64,000 nt of DNA from Datisca glomerata (lineage: Eukaryota; Streptophyta; Magnoliopsida; Cucurbitales; Datiscaceae). Shown piece by piece: positions 19,216 to 32,232 of the stretch (positions within the stretch are counted from its first letter, which is position 1; each line of letters opens with the position of its first letter). Where the stretch lies: assembly GCA_003255025.1 (NCBI GenBank), contig QANY01002371.1, forward strand, positions 1,364,001 through 1,428,000, read 5' to 3'. A program made the position numbers and the translations under genes. The notes under the pieces were generated by a model. The model was not told the DNA's origin and searched no databases. It was given only the letters and a program-made list of their open reading frames with translations.

Positions 19216-22200
19216 TAGATGAGTGTGAACAAATAACTAAAATTTGTGATTCCAACTATTTTTACCTACTTTTTCAAAAACGATTTTTAACTTCTGTCCA
19301 AAACAGAAAAAAAAATATTAGAATAAGAGAAAAAAAACTAGTCCTTGCCATATGGATGAGGTTTGTCCGCCGTTGGAACCAATGACAGACACAACAGTTT
19401 GTTAATCTTGAATCGTCCGATTTGCTCTGGATGGTTCAAACTGTTAGAAGAAAAAGACAAACAATTTTTATTTGTTTTTTTAAGTTTTTAACATCTTATC
19501 CCAACCGTCCATATCTTTTTGGACAGTCAGAATTAAACTATCCCACGACAGTTGGACCAACTACTGAGAATCCACATCCCTACCATATATATTTAAAGGC
19601 TCAGATGTTAACGTCCTACACATCATGTTCGAGCATCTGATCTTGAAAGCCAATCCTTCTGGTTCTCCAACTACGTTAGAATCTTTATAATTAATTATTT
19701 AATTAACCATCAATCACGCGAGTAAGCAAAAGCAAAGCTAGAAATCGTTTTTATTCAAGTAATTAAAAATCAATTTCTATTATAAAACAACTTTTTTCTT
19801 GACAAGTGTGTTATACTATGGAAATGGTGCGTGGCGACCACAATCTTCTACTTTAATTATTGTTTTTTAATTCGTAAATTAAACAATCATATCATTTCTT
19901 AATTTCAGTGCTAGTTGGCATTTGTAAGACTCCTACGACCATGGCAGTCGTAATTTTTAATTACTTGTTACAGAAAATTAATTATTGTCTCGATGAAACA
20001 ATATAATAAAAATCTTGAAACCTCGTTTTAATCAATAGTAAGATTCGCATGTCTCGTTTTAATTCTTATTATAAACTATACAAGTTCGTTGATATAAGAT
20101 ATGTTAAATGCATTTTGATCGTGAATTCAAGTTGCAATTAATGTTCTAAAATTCTTGTAAAATTTATAAGAATAATTCTATACCGATCAATCAGTCAAGT
20201 TTTAAATAATCAAATAACGTGTTAATTATTCATAAATTAATATTTTCATACCTATTAAAATATTTTAAAGAATAATTGATTGCTTAAAATTTAGTCAATT
20301 ACTTAATTCGTCTAGAATTATTTATTTAGTATTGAAAAAAGCATTATTATCAAAGACTTGATAATATCACCGGCCTTCAATCAACTGTTCAAATAAATTC
20401 TGAAAATTCAGTTAAAAAATCTGTTACCGTTTACATAAATTCATACTATTTTTTTTTATTTAGTGATCATTTGAACATAAAATGCTAACTGCTCAAGATT
20501 TAATTTACGTGTTTCAGCATAGTAAAACTTAATCTAATTAACATTTCACTTTAAATTTTGTGCACGGGATACTCATTAGAAGATGATCAAATATGTTAAA
20601 TAAGAAACCTAGGTGGAAACAGTGTTTTGAGATATGATAAAGTTAATAGATTTGTAAAATGAGATCCCTCTATAGTTGCTTGGTTAGATCTGATTGGACA
20701 TCTTATATAAAATGTTTAAGAAATAAAGAAACTATATAAAAATATTTGTCTTCTCTTAACAATTCGGTATGATCTAAACTATACAAATCTAATCTGACAC
20801 ACTAGATAGAGTGAACAATTGTGTCTACCATTGGTCTAACAACAGATAATCTGAATTTTGTAAAACAATATGTGCTTAATTATAATAACTTTAAAGTATG
20901 TGTAATGGACCAAAAAAATTATAAACAACGTGATGGCAAAATAGCATGAAAATTTATTTAGCCTTACAAATATTTTAAGAGTGACTTAATTTGAGTCTTT
21001 TTTAAGAGTGACTTTCATTCTTTCTTTGAAATATAACCATATACCATAAACCCTATACCCTAAATTCTATGTCCTAAACCTTAAACTCTAAACTTTAATT
21101 TTAAGAGTGACTTCCATTCTATCTTTGAAATATAACATAAATCTCTATCATCTATGCCTTCCACCTCCACGGCTCCACCTAATCATCTTTTTTTGTAATG
21201 AAATTCATAAAAATTGACTTCCTAATTAAAAAGATTAGTACATGAATGATTATTTGATTGCGTATATTGGATAATATTTGTCTAACATTGTTGAGAATGA
21301 AACACTTATATAATGATTCAAAATGTGTGAGTCGTCAAGACACAAGAAATTTTTATAATTTTGAAGATAATTATAATTTTAAATTTTAATAAAAAGTTCT
21401 TAGAGTAAGAGATTTTTCCTATAATGGAACATTATAAAATAAATTGTAAAAAAATACCCACAAAGCGATCTTTCTAGATCCATCCATGCTGTCAATCGAT
21501 TGTGATTTGATTTTTAATCATTTATGAATCTTTTAATTTGTTTGGTTGAATGATCTTCCTATTTTGTCAAAAAACAAAGAAAGATACAATAGCCCAGTTT
21601 CTCTTTTGTCAACTTTAGCGTGAATAAAACTAATTACTAGTGCATTTCCATGTCCCATTCCAATAGATTCATAGTATTTTGCATCATTATTTCTCCAAAG
21701 AAAACGTTGTCTTTATTTTCTGTCTCCCATTTTCATTTCACCATCACTAAGTTGTCAATGGAGACACAGTTGTAAATTAAAATAATTAATTAGAATTCAA
21801 CACCCAATTGTCTTCAACTAGGATTTTGATAACACATGAAAAGAAAAAACCCAACTACTATATTGCTATAGACTTGGTTCGCTACTTTGTTTTGTCCATT
21901 TGCATATAATTTTAAGTATACATTAACTATTTTTTTAATATTTTCTTAATTACACGGACAATAATAAATCACTAATAATGAATATTATATATATGATTTT
22001 GTCTGCTTATAAAATCAAACGATATATATCAGTCTATAAGTACATGTGTAACAAAAATCTATTTTCTTTTTGTTAAAATTTAAAATCGTTAGACCGGAAG
22101 ATATATATCAAAGAAAGTCATTTTTAAACTTTCACAATAACTCACATGATTGAGAGAACTCTATATATGATTATATAGAATGTTCGTGTTACTAAGATAA

Positions 22201-22566
22201 ATTTAAGGGGTTGGTAGAATTTATTTGGAATATTGTATTAATTAGAGGTTATCATATTTGCAAAGTGTGCATAGAGTTTTCTTAGGAAAAATCAATTGAC
22301 ACTCTTTGTAGTTTGTTTAAATGACATGCACACACTTTTAATTTGAAAAATGTTCACCCAGACATTCCTTCATGTTTGGTTTCGGTAATAAAAAAACCTC
22401 AAACCTCTTAACTTTCAAACTAATGCGAGTTAAATAATATGTAATATCAAAATAATCTCTATTTTTTCTAATTATAAAAATGTTAAAATAAACAAATTAT
22501 TCAAACCTTATCTAATTTAAATGTGTACTGGAAACATAAAAAATAGTTATATATATCTCAGGTTAG
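19216..22566. other. AT-rich spacer without recognisable genes
   Basis: About 3.3 kb of low-GC sequence with stops in all frames. The only structures I see are a telomere-like patch bracketed by direct repeats (21001-21138) and AT-rich simple stretches. No splice-joined coding sequence could be assembled by eye. Confidence 0.6.
21001..21138. repeat. Degenerate telomere-like repeats between two direct repeats
   Basis: About seven units resembling the plant telomere C-strand CCCTAAA (for example ACCCTATACCCTAAATTC and CCTAAACCTTAAAC) lie at 21045-21097. They are bracketed by near-identical 37-base repeats (21001-21038 and 21100-21137) starting TTTAAGAGTGACTT. A third copy of the first 13 bases lies at 20975. 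Confidence 0.45.
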
Positions 22567-22569
22567 AAA

Positions 22570-24907
22570 CATTATAAGAAAAACATAATATTGTGACGGT
22601 TATACGGCGACGGTTTATTTAACCGTCATTAATTGTTTAAAAGGAGAAGTAATTGCCACAGTTTATTTAACTGTCACAAATATGTGATATTTTCCGACGG
22701 TTTACATAAAACCATTGGAATGGGTATGATATGCCGACGGTTCCTATAAACCGTCGGGAATAACCCTTTCTTTGGATACAAATTACGACGGTTCGGTTGA
22801 ACCGTCGCATTTGCTGAGAAACTCGGGCTTTTTACCTATTGTTTAACTAAACCGTTGGGATATAGGAACTTGTTGGGCCTTTTTTGCGACGGTTCATCCA
22901 AACCGTCGCATTTGTGTGAGACTCGACCGTTTTGGCTGACGGTTCAGATGGACCATCGGGATAGGATCTATTGTTACGATTTTTAAAACGTAGCGATAGA
23001 AAAAACCTAAATGAATTTTAACAACCCGCGCTTTTATTTCTTTCCCATTTTCCTCTGCCTTCTTCTTCCCCATTTTCCCCTGCGACAAGCTTGTGCTCCT
23101 CCTGCCTTCCCCCAGCAGCGAACCAACGCGCTTCTTCGTACTCATGATAGTTGTCTTCTTGATACTACCATATTCTGGTCCATTTTTTCAATCTGCTGTC
23201 AAAGGCTGGGCAATTTCTTCTTGGTCAAAGAGGAAGAGCAGCGTAGGGGGTCAGTTCTTCTTCAATCAACTCCATTTTTTCTATCAGATCTGCATAGCAG
23301 GTGCATGCAACCTCGGGGGTAATTTGTAAGCTTCTCTGTCGTTCTCGGGTAATCGTGTAACTTATAAGTTTATCTCTCATTTTCAATTTCATATCAGAAC
23401 CTGTGATTCTCGGTTGGTGGGTTCTGGACATCTGGTTCTTAGTTTCAGTCGTCTTCAGCACCGTTCTTCGTGGAGCTTGTCCAGGACCCAGGTAAGTAAA
23501 TTTCAGTTTCTATTTTCGTTTGATTGAGGATTGTCTATGTCTGTCCAGTGTCTATTTTCATTTTAGATGTGAAAGAGACTCAATATATTTTGGAATTCAT
23601 TCTTCCTTTTTACTAGGCATTACCATGTTGAACATTTATACTGTCTAACGGTATATTATTTCTGAAGGGGTTTTAACATTAGATTTAGTACCCAGTCAGA
23701 TTCTGATTAATTTGGTTTTTACAGATGAAAATCAGCAGCTAATACTCTTAATCCTTAAGCTGTGAAGTGCAACATGATGTGCTATTAATATACTAGTGAG
23801 CTGCAAATTAATTACTTGTCTAAGATTTATATGAATCTGGGCATTACTTGCTGGTAGTTTGGCAACATAAGTGAACTAGAAGTCTAGCAATGAAGAACTA
23901 GGTAAATGAGTCTAGAGTCTGATATTTTCAGCAATATTCAAAGGTAATTTCGACTACTGTGATGGATTTTGGATCAATTTTTTACGTTTTGAACTTGTTT
24001 ATAAAATTCTATTTTCGACAAACGTGATGGATTTTGATGGTCAGTGACGGTTTTCTTTCTAAGTTTTTTCTTGGTTAAATGAGGTCAGTGCTTAGATGTA
24101 GGGTTCTTGTTTTATGAAAAAAATTCAGTGTTCTTTCGTTTCTGTGCATCCCCTCACCAACTTTCTTAGCTGGAACTTCTTTGACTTCAATTTGTGTCAT
24201 GTGCCCTTTGAGAATGTCATGCCTCGGATATTACTTACTTCAATTTGTGTCATGTAACATTTTCATCAATTTGTGCTGGGTAATTATTTCTCACTTGCTT
24301 GAAGACGCACATTACTTAATTATAACATGATTTGGACAGCTGAAGATTCATCATAAAATATTTTTTTAAGATTATTAGGCTGAGGAAAAAAGGTGTAGCA
24401 TTAGTTTTGATTATTCTATTTGTTTGGTCTACTTTAAAAGCTTTGAGAGCTGCAATGGATAGGAGTTGGATGACAAAACCAAGATTTAGTCAGGCATATT
24501 AAGATGGAGTATATCAGTTTCTGATCTTTCCCTTTGAGAGAAAAGTTCATTATGTTAATATACTTGAATTTTTTGGAATAAGCAGAAATATGAAAAAGTA
24601 TGTGAAAGCAGTGTTTTTTGTGACGGTTCTTAATTCGTCGCAAAAATAGACTAGGACAAATTAGCGACGGTTCTATAATCGTCGCAATAAGACTACCTCT
24701 TTAGCGACGGTTTTAGAACCGTCGTTATATACCATTTGCGAGGGTTTTAAAATCTCGGTAGATTGTATTTAGCGACGATTTCAAACTGCCACCAATTATT
24801 AAAATAACCGTCGCTTTAGAGTCTCTGTCGCGACGTTCCTTCGACGGTTGTCAAACCATCACCGTAGATTCGAATAACCGTTCCCGTAGACGTATTTTCT
24901 TGTAGTG
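22570..24907. mobile_element. Non-autonomous CACTA element, 2.3 kb
   Basis: The right end TTTTCTTGTAGTG (24895-24907) is a perfect CACTA terminus; the left end CATTATAAGAAAAA (22570) is a two-base variant. A 3-bp target duplication AAA flanks it (22567-22569, 24908-24910). Both subterminal regions are packed with GCGACGGTT/AACCGTCGC motifs in both orientations (22595-22960 and 24615-24890), the likely transposase-binding sites. The interior has a GC-richer leader-like block (23010-23490) ending in a good splice donor (CAGGTAAGT at about 23490) but no transposase coding sequence that I can recognise. It therefore looks mobilisable only in trans. Confidence 0.83.
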
Positions 24908-24910
24908 AAA

Positions 24911-27281
24911 AAATAGTTGTATTGGTTCGATTATAAGGACAATATTATTATTGTTCACATCTAAATTAACATATTTTTTACCGATTAAACTCAAATATTA
25001 TTTTTTAGACCAAATAAATTTTCATATTATGTAAACAAACAACGAAGCGTCGGTCAAAGTTGATAAGTTTGGTTAACATAGTTGATTAAGTTCATATACT
25101 CATATTTTAAAGATCGTGAGTTGAAGTCATTTTCATTTATTCTTTTAAAATTTATAATATAAATTTAACAAAAAAACAATACCATCAAAGTTATCCAATT
25201 TCTCACCATGAAAAAACGGGGGACAAGAAGTTGCGGAATCTAGTATTATAGTGGGAAGGTAACGCGTAAGGAATTCAACTACGCATACCTCCGACCTCGT
25301 CCAACCAAGGGAAACACATGCAAGCAAAACCAGCTGTTAATTGCTACGTAGTAGTAGTATTTAAAGAGCTTGAAAAACACACATTCTTATTCCAAATTTA
25401 TCATTTGGCTCTAATTCCCATTAAGATTCTCCACCTCCTCGGCAACCATGCTTTGCTTTTCCGTTACTGTTGTCTATTCTAAGGTCAGTTTATCCGACTA
25501 TTTCAATTCTTCCCTTTAATATATTGGCTGTTCTACTTGCTCTATAGTATAATTTTGAATTTTAAAGATGAACATTTGGTACAAAAATGGACAGAAAAGG
25601 GTAATATATGTGAGTTGGACACGGTCACTTTTAAGGGTATCAAAGGTAAAATGTTGTTATTGGAAGTTCCCGAGTCAAATCAATGTCACAATCATATAAA
25701 GATACGCTAAAATAGATGATTTTCAATTCCAACAAAAAATAGAGGGAAACAAAACACACTATTTAAATTGAGTAAATAAAATTTCATACTCGGCTCATGG
25801 ATAACATATAAAATTGTCTTGAATGAAAGTCGTATGGAGGGAGATCTTTCATGCATCTTTCATCTTTCGAGATTCATCATACTATATATTGGAAAAATTA
25901 GTCATGGAATATAAAATATTCATAACGAGAATATTACATTCTAATAATTATATCAAGCATTAAGAATTAGTATAAAAAATATAAATTAAGAGTTAAGTAA
26001 GAAATTCTGGTCTAGAAAGTTGGGAGGTGTCTATTTAATGATCTAAAACCGTTGAACCTTCCACACGAATGTGTTATCGACTTCAAAGCCGAAAGTACAA
26101 CGATCCAAAACTCACAAACCACCTCGTATAGTATTTGCGCTCACCAGGAGGCTATGAATCGGCCACATCAAGTTGCCAATAAAGGTTTTCAAGAACACAT
26201 TTTGTCTGAAATAGAATATGATAGAGAGAATTCGGGGTAAAAATTTGGAGAAAATGTGAGGGCAATGTAGAAGGGAGATTTCTTCTTCTTTTATTTTAGT
26301 CAACCACAAGATTATTTATCATTCCCATATGTAAATGGGACTCATGTTGGAGAAATTTTTCTTAGACAGTTCTGTCTCACGATATTATATCAATTTTCAA
26401 AATTATCCTAAATTTAAAATAAAAAATTAGACATACTTTTGTAAAGATATTACAACTATTAAAAAACCTTGCGAATTCAAAATAAAGAACGTAAAATTGC
26501 ATTAAAATATATGAGTCTTTTGAACTCCTATAAAGTCCTATGGAGAGGTTTTAATATAATTACATTTTTTTTGTTTTTTCCCAATATTTACATTCTTAGC
26601 TAGAAAACTGTATTATTCTTTCTATAATAATTCTAATTTAATATCACATATTCAATTATCAAAACTATAATTACACTCAAGACTAATAAAATTATGTTGA
26701 TAAAGAGTACGTGGAGAGAAGAAAATACAACAATCAAGACACCTCCTCATCATCTCTCCTTTACTTTATTTCTATTTTTTTTTATTCTCCCTTATTAGAT
26801 TTGAAATTATACTTAAAATAACAATTTCAGCATTATTAATTATATGATAAATATTTATAAATTTTAACCAACCAATGTATTACATATTAAAATTTTGATT
26901 AAACTTAATCACGTGTCACTTTACTAGTAAGATAAAAAAAATATCTTTTGAGATAAAAAAACATGACTTTTCACATGAAATATTGAATACTTACAATATT
27001 CTTAATAGAAAATGATTTTAAATGAAATGGGTGAATTCTTGAAATCAAATAAAATATTTTTCCACTAAATTTAGTTTGTAAACTTAAAATGAATTTATAA
27101 TAGAAAACATATTTTAATTAAAAAAAGAACGATAATGACAATATGGGTTCAACCAAAAGCCAAAATAAATTATTTAATTCCTTATATAAAGAAACTGATT
27201 CTTGAAATCTTCAATGTTCCGATTCCAAAATGCTGAATTTCCGACATTAGTTTAGTTCATGTAATTATATGTAAATTATAG
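24911..27281. other. AT-rich spacer, no confirmed gene
   Basis: About 2.4 kb with no recognisable protein. Two places look gene-like but are unproven. One is a TATA box with a short ATG ORF and donor-like site at 25357-25485 (listed separately). The other is a GC-richer patch at 26040-26290 that on the minus strand could be a leader exon ending at a GTGAGC donor near 26145. Confidence 0.5.
25357..25485 (+). promoter_or_regulatory. Possible promoter and first exon of an unidentified gene
   Basis: A TATA-like TATTTAAAG (about 25358-25366) is followed by a leader-like stretch and, 80-90 bases on, an ATG in good context (ACCATGC, ATG at 25448). A short ORF runs into a donor-like AAG|GTCAGT at about 25482. 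No downstream exon was found. It may be a promoter remnant or chance. Confidence 0.2.
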
Positions 27282-27498
27282 GGGAAAGTCTGTGATACCG
27301 GATCGATATGGTACATGGATATTTTAAGTGTCTGAAATTATTTTAAATATGTTGAACAGTAAGTTATCAATAACATATTTGACTGCAGTGATACCACAAA
27401 CGTATTGTTAGTGCTTCAAATATGTTATTAATACCATATTATTCAATATATTTTAAGTATTCACGGTACTATTCTCACTAATACGTAGACTTTCCCAC
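27282..27498. mobile_element. Small MITE upstream of the LPR1-like gene
   Basis: The ends are inverted: GGGAAAGTCTG at 27282 and the complement of GTAGACTTTCCCAC ending at 27498. The inverted similarity continues inwards for about 80 bases (TATTTTAAGTGT / ATACTTAAAATA and further). A direct repeat ATTATAG flanks it (27275-27281 and 27499-27505). At 217 bp without coding capacity it fits a MITE. Its superfamily is unclear. It lies 340 bases upstream of the gene's start codon. Confidence 0.7.
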
Positions 27499-27838
27499 AT
27501 TATAGATATACGTAAAAGCAATCTCATGATATTATTATGTCGTGGTCAAACTTGAATCTTGATATAAGTAATTAAGTGCATGACAACCAATTACCAAATT
27601 TAGCTTATAAAACTAGTGAAAACATATATATTATTGTGTGACAGTCGAAGTTGATCCATCTTGTTTTAGTTGAAAAGTAATCAATTCCATGACATACAAC
27701 CTATGATACTAAATAATTAAAATAGAAACATTAGCTGATCAATAGTTAAAGCCAGCCAAATAAATACAACCTTTGGTGATTAACACACTACTTTTTCTAC
27801 ATATATATTATTTGTAGGGGAATTGAATAATTTAGAAG

Positions 27839-30800
27839 ATGAAGATGTTAAAAGTTGGAGTAGCAATATTAGTTTTAATGGTGGTGGAGATAGACCTAAG
27901 CTTGGGTAAAGGACAAGTACCTCCACATGTAACAGAAGAGAGGCTTCATCAAATAGCTGCGTCTCTTCAAATGTACGTGGATAAGCTTCCCCAGATGCCT
28001 AAACTCTATGGCTATTCTCTCACCAGAAAATATGGCTCCCCCAAACCTAACTCTCTCTCCATCGGCATGTACAAGAAAAAATGGGTACTCCTCTCTCTCT
28101 CTCTCTCCCCATCTTTTACATATATATATGCTTAACAAATTTGTCATTTAAATTAATTATCACATTTGATCAATCTCACATATACCTAAAAATTGATTGA
28201 TTCGAATCACTTAAAATTCATAAATCTCCTTAAATTGTAAATAAAAATATTAGTAGAAAATGACAAAACAAGTCATTTTTAACGTGAACTGCTAAATGGA
28301 AAAAAAATATTACAAAAATGATTGAAAATGTCGAGAGTAACTAATGTTGTTATGAAAATTATGCACACATAGATAAATTTAGTTGTTAGGCTGGTGAAAT
28401 ATGATAACTAAATCAGTTAATCCACCATTTTCAAAAAGAAAAAAATAGACATACTATTAACACTCTATTTAAGTTTACATATACAAGTTAATTATTCCTT
28501 CCCCTTTTTTTGGGTGTGTACAGAAATTTCACCGCGATTTACCAGCAACGACTGTATTTGCCTATGGCACATCAGCTGCGAAGGCAACAGTACCAGGCCC
28601 CACCATAGAAGCAATTCAAGGAGTCCCCACCCACGTGACGTGGCGAAATTTCTTACCCAAATCTCACATCCTTCCCTGGGACCCCACCATCCCCACCGCC
28701 ATCCCCAAGCACGGTGGTGTCCCGACCGTCGTCCATCTCCACGGTGGAGTCCACCCACCAGAATCAGACGGACACGCTTTCGCCTGGTTCACTTCAAACT
28801 TCCGTGAAACCGGTCCAACATGGTCCCGCTCAACTTACACCTACCCTAACGTACAACACGCCGGCAACCTCTGGTACCACGATCATGCCGCTGGTTTAAC
28901 ACGTGTCAATCTCCTAGCGGGTTTGATCGGCGCATACGTGATTCGCGACCCAGCACTTGACGCAAAACTAAACCTCCCGATGGGCCCAGAGTTTGATCGC
29001 CACTTGATCGTCTTTGATCGCAGTTTCTACAAGGACGGTTCCTTGTACATGAATCACACTGGAAACAACCCCAAAATACATCCACAGTGGCAGCCTGAGT
29101 ATTTCGGAGACGCCGTTATTGTTAACGGCAAGACCTGGCCGTACCTCAATGTGAAGACACGTAAGTATCGATTCCGAATCATCAACGCCTCAAATGCCCG
29201 TTACTATCGTTTCTCATTAACGAACGGTCTCTACTTTATCCAAGTCGGGTCTGATTCTTCATACTTACCGTCACCCATTCAAATGCCGTCAATTCTCCTT
29301 GCCCCCTCAGAAATTGCTGACGTAATCATTGACTTCTCAAAGACAAACGCAATCGAATCCGTTTTAACCAACGATGCTTCATACCCGTATCCGACGGGAA
29401 ACCCGGTTGACGAGTTAAACAGCAAGGTGATGAAGTTCATAATTAAAAAAGGGAACCCGAATCCCCCGGACACTTCCCAGGTCCCACCACGTTTAAAAAC
29501 ATATTCGACGGCTAAGATATCTAGATCAACAAGGAGAAGGTACATCACGATGTACGAGTACCAAAGCAAAACCGGGGGTCCGACACATTTGTATATAAAC
29601 GGGAAGAGGTTCGAGGATCCAGTTACAGAAATGCCCAGATCCGGATCCACGGAAGTGTGGGAGGTGATCAATTTGACTCCGGATTCTCACCCACTCCACA
29701 TTCACTTGGCTACGTTTCAAGCGACAAAGGTGCAAGAGCTAGTGGACTTGGAAGAATTCAGTGCATGTATGACCACCAAGTATGATGCAGTCGCGTGCAA
29801 GGTGGCCCTCCACGCAAGAGGAAAGCTTGTTCATGTAGCTGCCAACGAGAGGACTTGGAAAAATGCGGTTAAGATTGAGCCAGGTCACGTTACAACTGTG
29901 GAGGTGAAGTTCAGTTTGGTTGAGGAGAAAGATGAGCCTTACCCATTTGATGCAACTGCTGAGCCGGGCTATGTCTATCACTGTCATGTGAGCATTTCTC
30001 TCTCTTTTTTCTATATCTTGCAATCATCGTTTGTAAATAGGAATGTTACTGACGAAACCTCCTCACATCCGCATCTCCACTCATATATATGTAAACCTCA
30101 TCTAGGCAAACATGAGACGGAGATACAGTATCTCCGTTACGATCGGGTTATTCACATGTTACCTACTTTTTAAGCTTGATTATATGGTGATAATAGAAGT
30201 AATGAAAATAATTAAGGAGAAAAATAATATAGGAATCATATTATTTGACGGTTAAAATAGTTAGTACAGTGAGCAATTAAAAAAATTAGAGTTAGGAGTT
30301 AGGATTGAGTTGTGATCATATAGAGTTATAGTTACAATATCATATATACATATATTTAAAATTATATAAAAATAAATGATGCAGGATGAGACGTGTAATG
30401 AGGTGAGGACTATTATATCTGTAACCACCTCAATACCCGCCTCAATACATGCACGAGTTAAATTATAATTGTCTCATACTCGTATCATCACCTATTTATT
30501 TATCAAAATCTCAAATTAGAAACATGTTTCCCACGAATTCACTCAATTTCCAAGAAAATAGATAAGCCCTATCCGTTCCTATATATCTCTCGATTTTCAG
30601 TATATTTTAAAAAAAAATGTTCCAGAATAAATCACGAATTCGTTAAATGATTTATATCAAGGAAATTAAACCTCTTCTTAAGGTTCAGATAATTTAAAGG
30701 TCTACTTCTGGTAACCAGCAGGCGAGCAACCATTTGTAATTGAGTATTTATTTTTCATTTTAATTTATGGTTTATATAGATAATAATTCTTTTTTATTTT

Positions 30801-30875
30801 TCATGAATTTGTTTTGTGCAGATTTTGGATCATGAAGATAACGCTATGATACGTCCACTTAAGCTGGTCCATTAA
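27839..30875 (+). CDS. LPR1-like: Multicopper oxidase, LPR1/LPR2 (LOW PHOSPHATE ROOT) type, three exons
   Basis: Exons are 27839-28084, 28524-29987 and 30822-30875 (82, 488 and 17 codons; 587 residues, the usual family length). Introns of 439 and 834 bases have GT/AG borders and all junctions fall between codons. The start is the first ATG and gives a hydrophobic signal-like N-terminus (about residues 4-22). Copper ligands are complete: H153-L-H155, H201-D-H203, H471-P-L-H474-I-H476 and H568-C-H570, then H574 and axial M579. The last set is split by intron 2 after H570. LPR proteins are secretory-pathway ferroxidases that act in root tips under phosphate limitation with PDR2 and iron; this role is carried over from Arabidopsis. 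The segments [30 protein letters not shown] and [18 protein letters not shown] place it in this subfamily rather than with laccases. It has no stops or frameshifts. Confidence 0.93.
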
Positions 30876-30976
30876 ACTTCTTCGTATCTTCGTAGAAGAA
30901 AGCTAGCTCTGTTCTACTTCTACCTAAACGAATTATATTTTAGTGATAATAAACTGAAATTATTACTAAATTACAA

Positions 30977-30982
30977 AATAAA
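30977..30982 (+). terminator. Candidate polyadenylation signal of the LPR1-like gene
   Basis: AATAAA lies 102 bases after the stop codon in an AT-rich 3' region with GATAATAAAC just upstream (about 30946). The distance is normal for plant 3' UTRs, but plant signals are loose, so this is only a candidate. Confidence 0.4.
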
Positions 30983-30989
30983 TGTCACA

Positions 30990-32230
30990 ATATAATTGTA
31001 TCATCTAAAGGAAATTAATTACTTGTATGGTTTTCTATGAATCAAATATTTACTTTTTGTTTCTTTTCTCCAATCAATGTAGATGCACAGAACGATGACT
31101 GATCTTACGATTGAAAGAACAACATTATCTAATCTATCTCTATCTCATTAAAAAGGGTTTAAGGGGAGAAATTTTTTATTCCCCCTTATATCTTTTGAGC
31201 CCATTAAATATAGCATGGATTAAGTTTTATTTTTGTTATTTAAGTCATATAAACTCAATTAATTAATTATTCTTTTACTATACGTTATAAAATTTTATAT
31301 TTTGCATTATTATGTCATTAGAAATGTGATGGATCATGTATATTATTTTAGAGATTTTTATATCATGAACATTTTATTTTGTCAATAATGTTACTATCTA
31401 TCTATAAATTTTTTATTTACTTGTTTATTTTTTTAATTTGATAATAAATGCAATAATTTTCAATGTTCATCACCTGTAGTAAAATAGTTTGTCAGATATA
31501 ATTTTTTCTTTTCAAATGATTTGAAGTTTCTTTTCATCTTATCTTACGATATTAAATTTGTAAGGATTGTACGTTCTTTAATTTAATTTTTTTTATAAAT
31601 AATTTATCATCTCGGGATCATGCACGCATTATTCAAGTTTTCTTCTATTTACAATAATTATATTATAAATATATCATCTACATATGATGCATGACTTGTT
31701 CGAATTTCCTTTAATATGCAATAGTTTAACTATATAAATATGAGAAGCTTATCATTTTTGTTTTTTTGTTGCTTTTGATTCTCATTTTGCCCTTTAAAGT
31801 CTATTGAAATATAGCACAAATGAGGTATTTCACTTCTTTTTTCATTTAATTCATTTAATAATATTTTAATTCAATAATAATTTATTTATAGTTAGTAAAA
31901 TAAAATATTTTGATAATCTTAAGTTGAGACGTGAATATCCTTTGACAAGATATTTTATAATTAATAATTAATTACAAGTCAACTATGATTTATTCGTTAT
32001 AAATTTATATATCAAATATTCTCTAATATTTATGTTATCAGTAACATAAATATTCATATACATGAATTTATAGAAAAATATTAATATATTTTAAATACGA
32101 GAAAGTATCTCTTAATATTAAATAATTATTTCGTAAGAATATGATAAATTGGTAAAATAAAGGGTTATTTGTATAAATACGCCATTTCCATTTTTGCTTA
32201 GGATTTTTATACCCCTTTCTTAAAACTTAG
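30990..32230. other. AT-rich spacer
   Basis: Very low GC with long A/T runs. No coding sequence, RNA gene or clear repeat array was seen. It separates the host gene from the transposon cluster. Confidence 0.6.
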
Positions 32231-32232
32231 AA

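Noticed and set aside
23011..23461. Short ORFs in the GC-richer part of the 22.6-24.9 kb CACTA element
   Set aside because: Frames overlap each other and end before the splice donor. The block looks like an untranslated leader rather than protein.
28492..28758. Minus-strand ORF of 88 codons across the LPR1-like exon 2
   Set aside because: It is the GC-rich antisense of a conserved multicopper oxidase exon with no similarity of its own.
29279..30023. Three minus-strand ORFs within the LPR1-like exon 2
   Set aside because: Antisense shadows of a strongly conserved coding exon.
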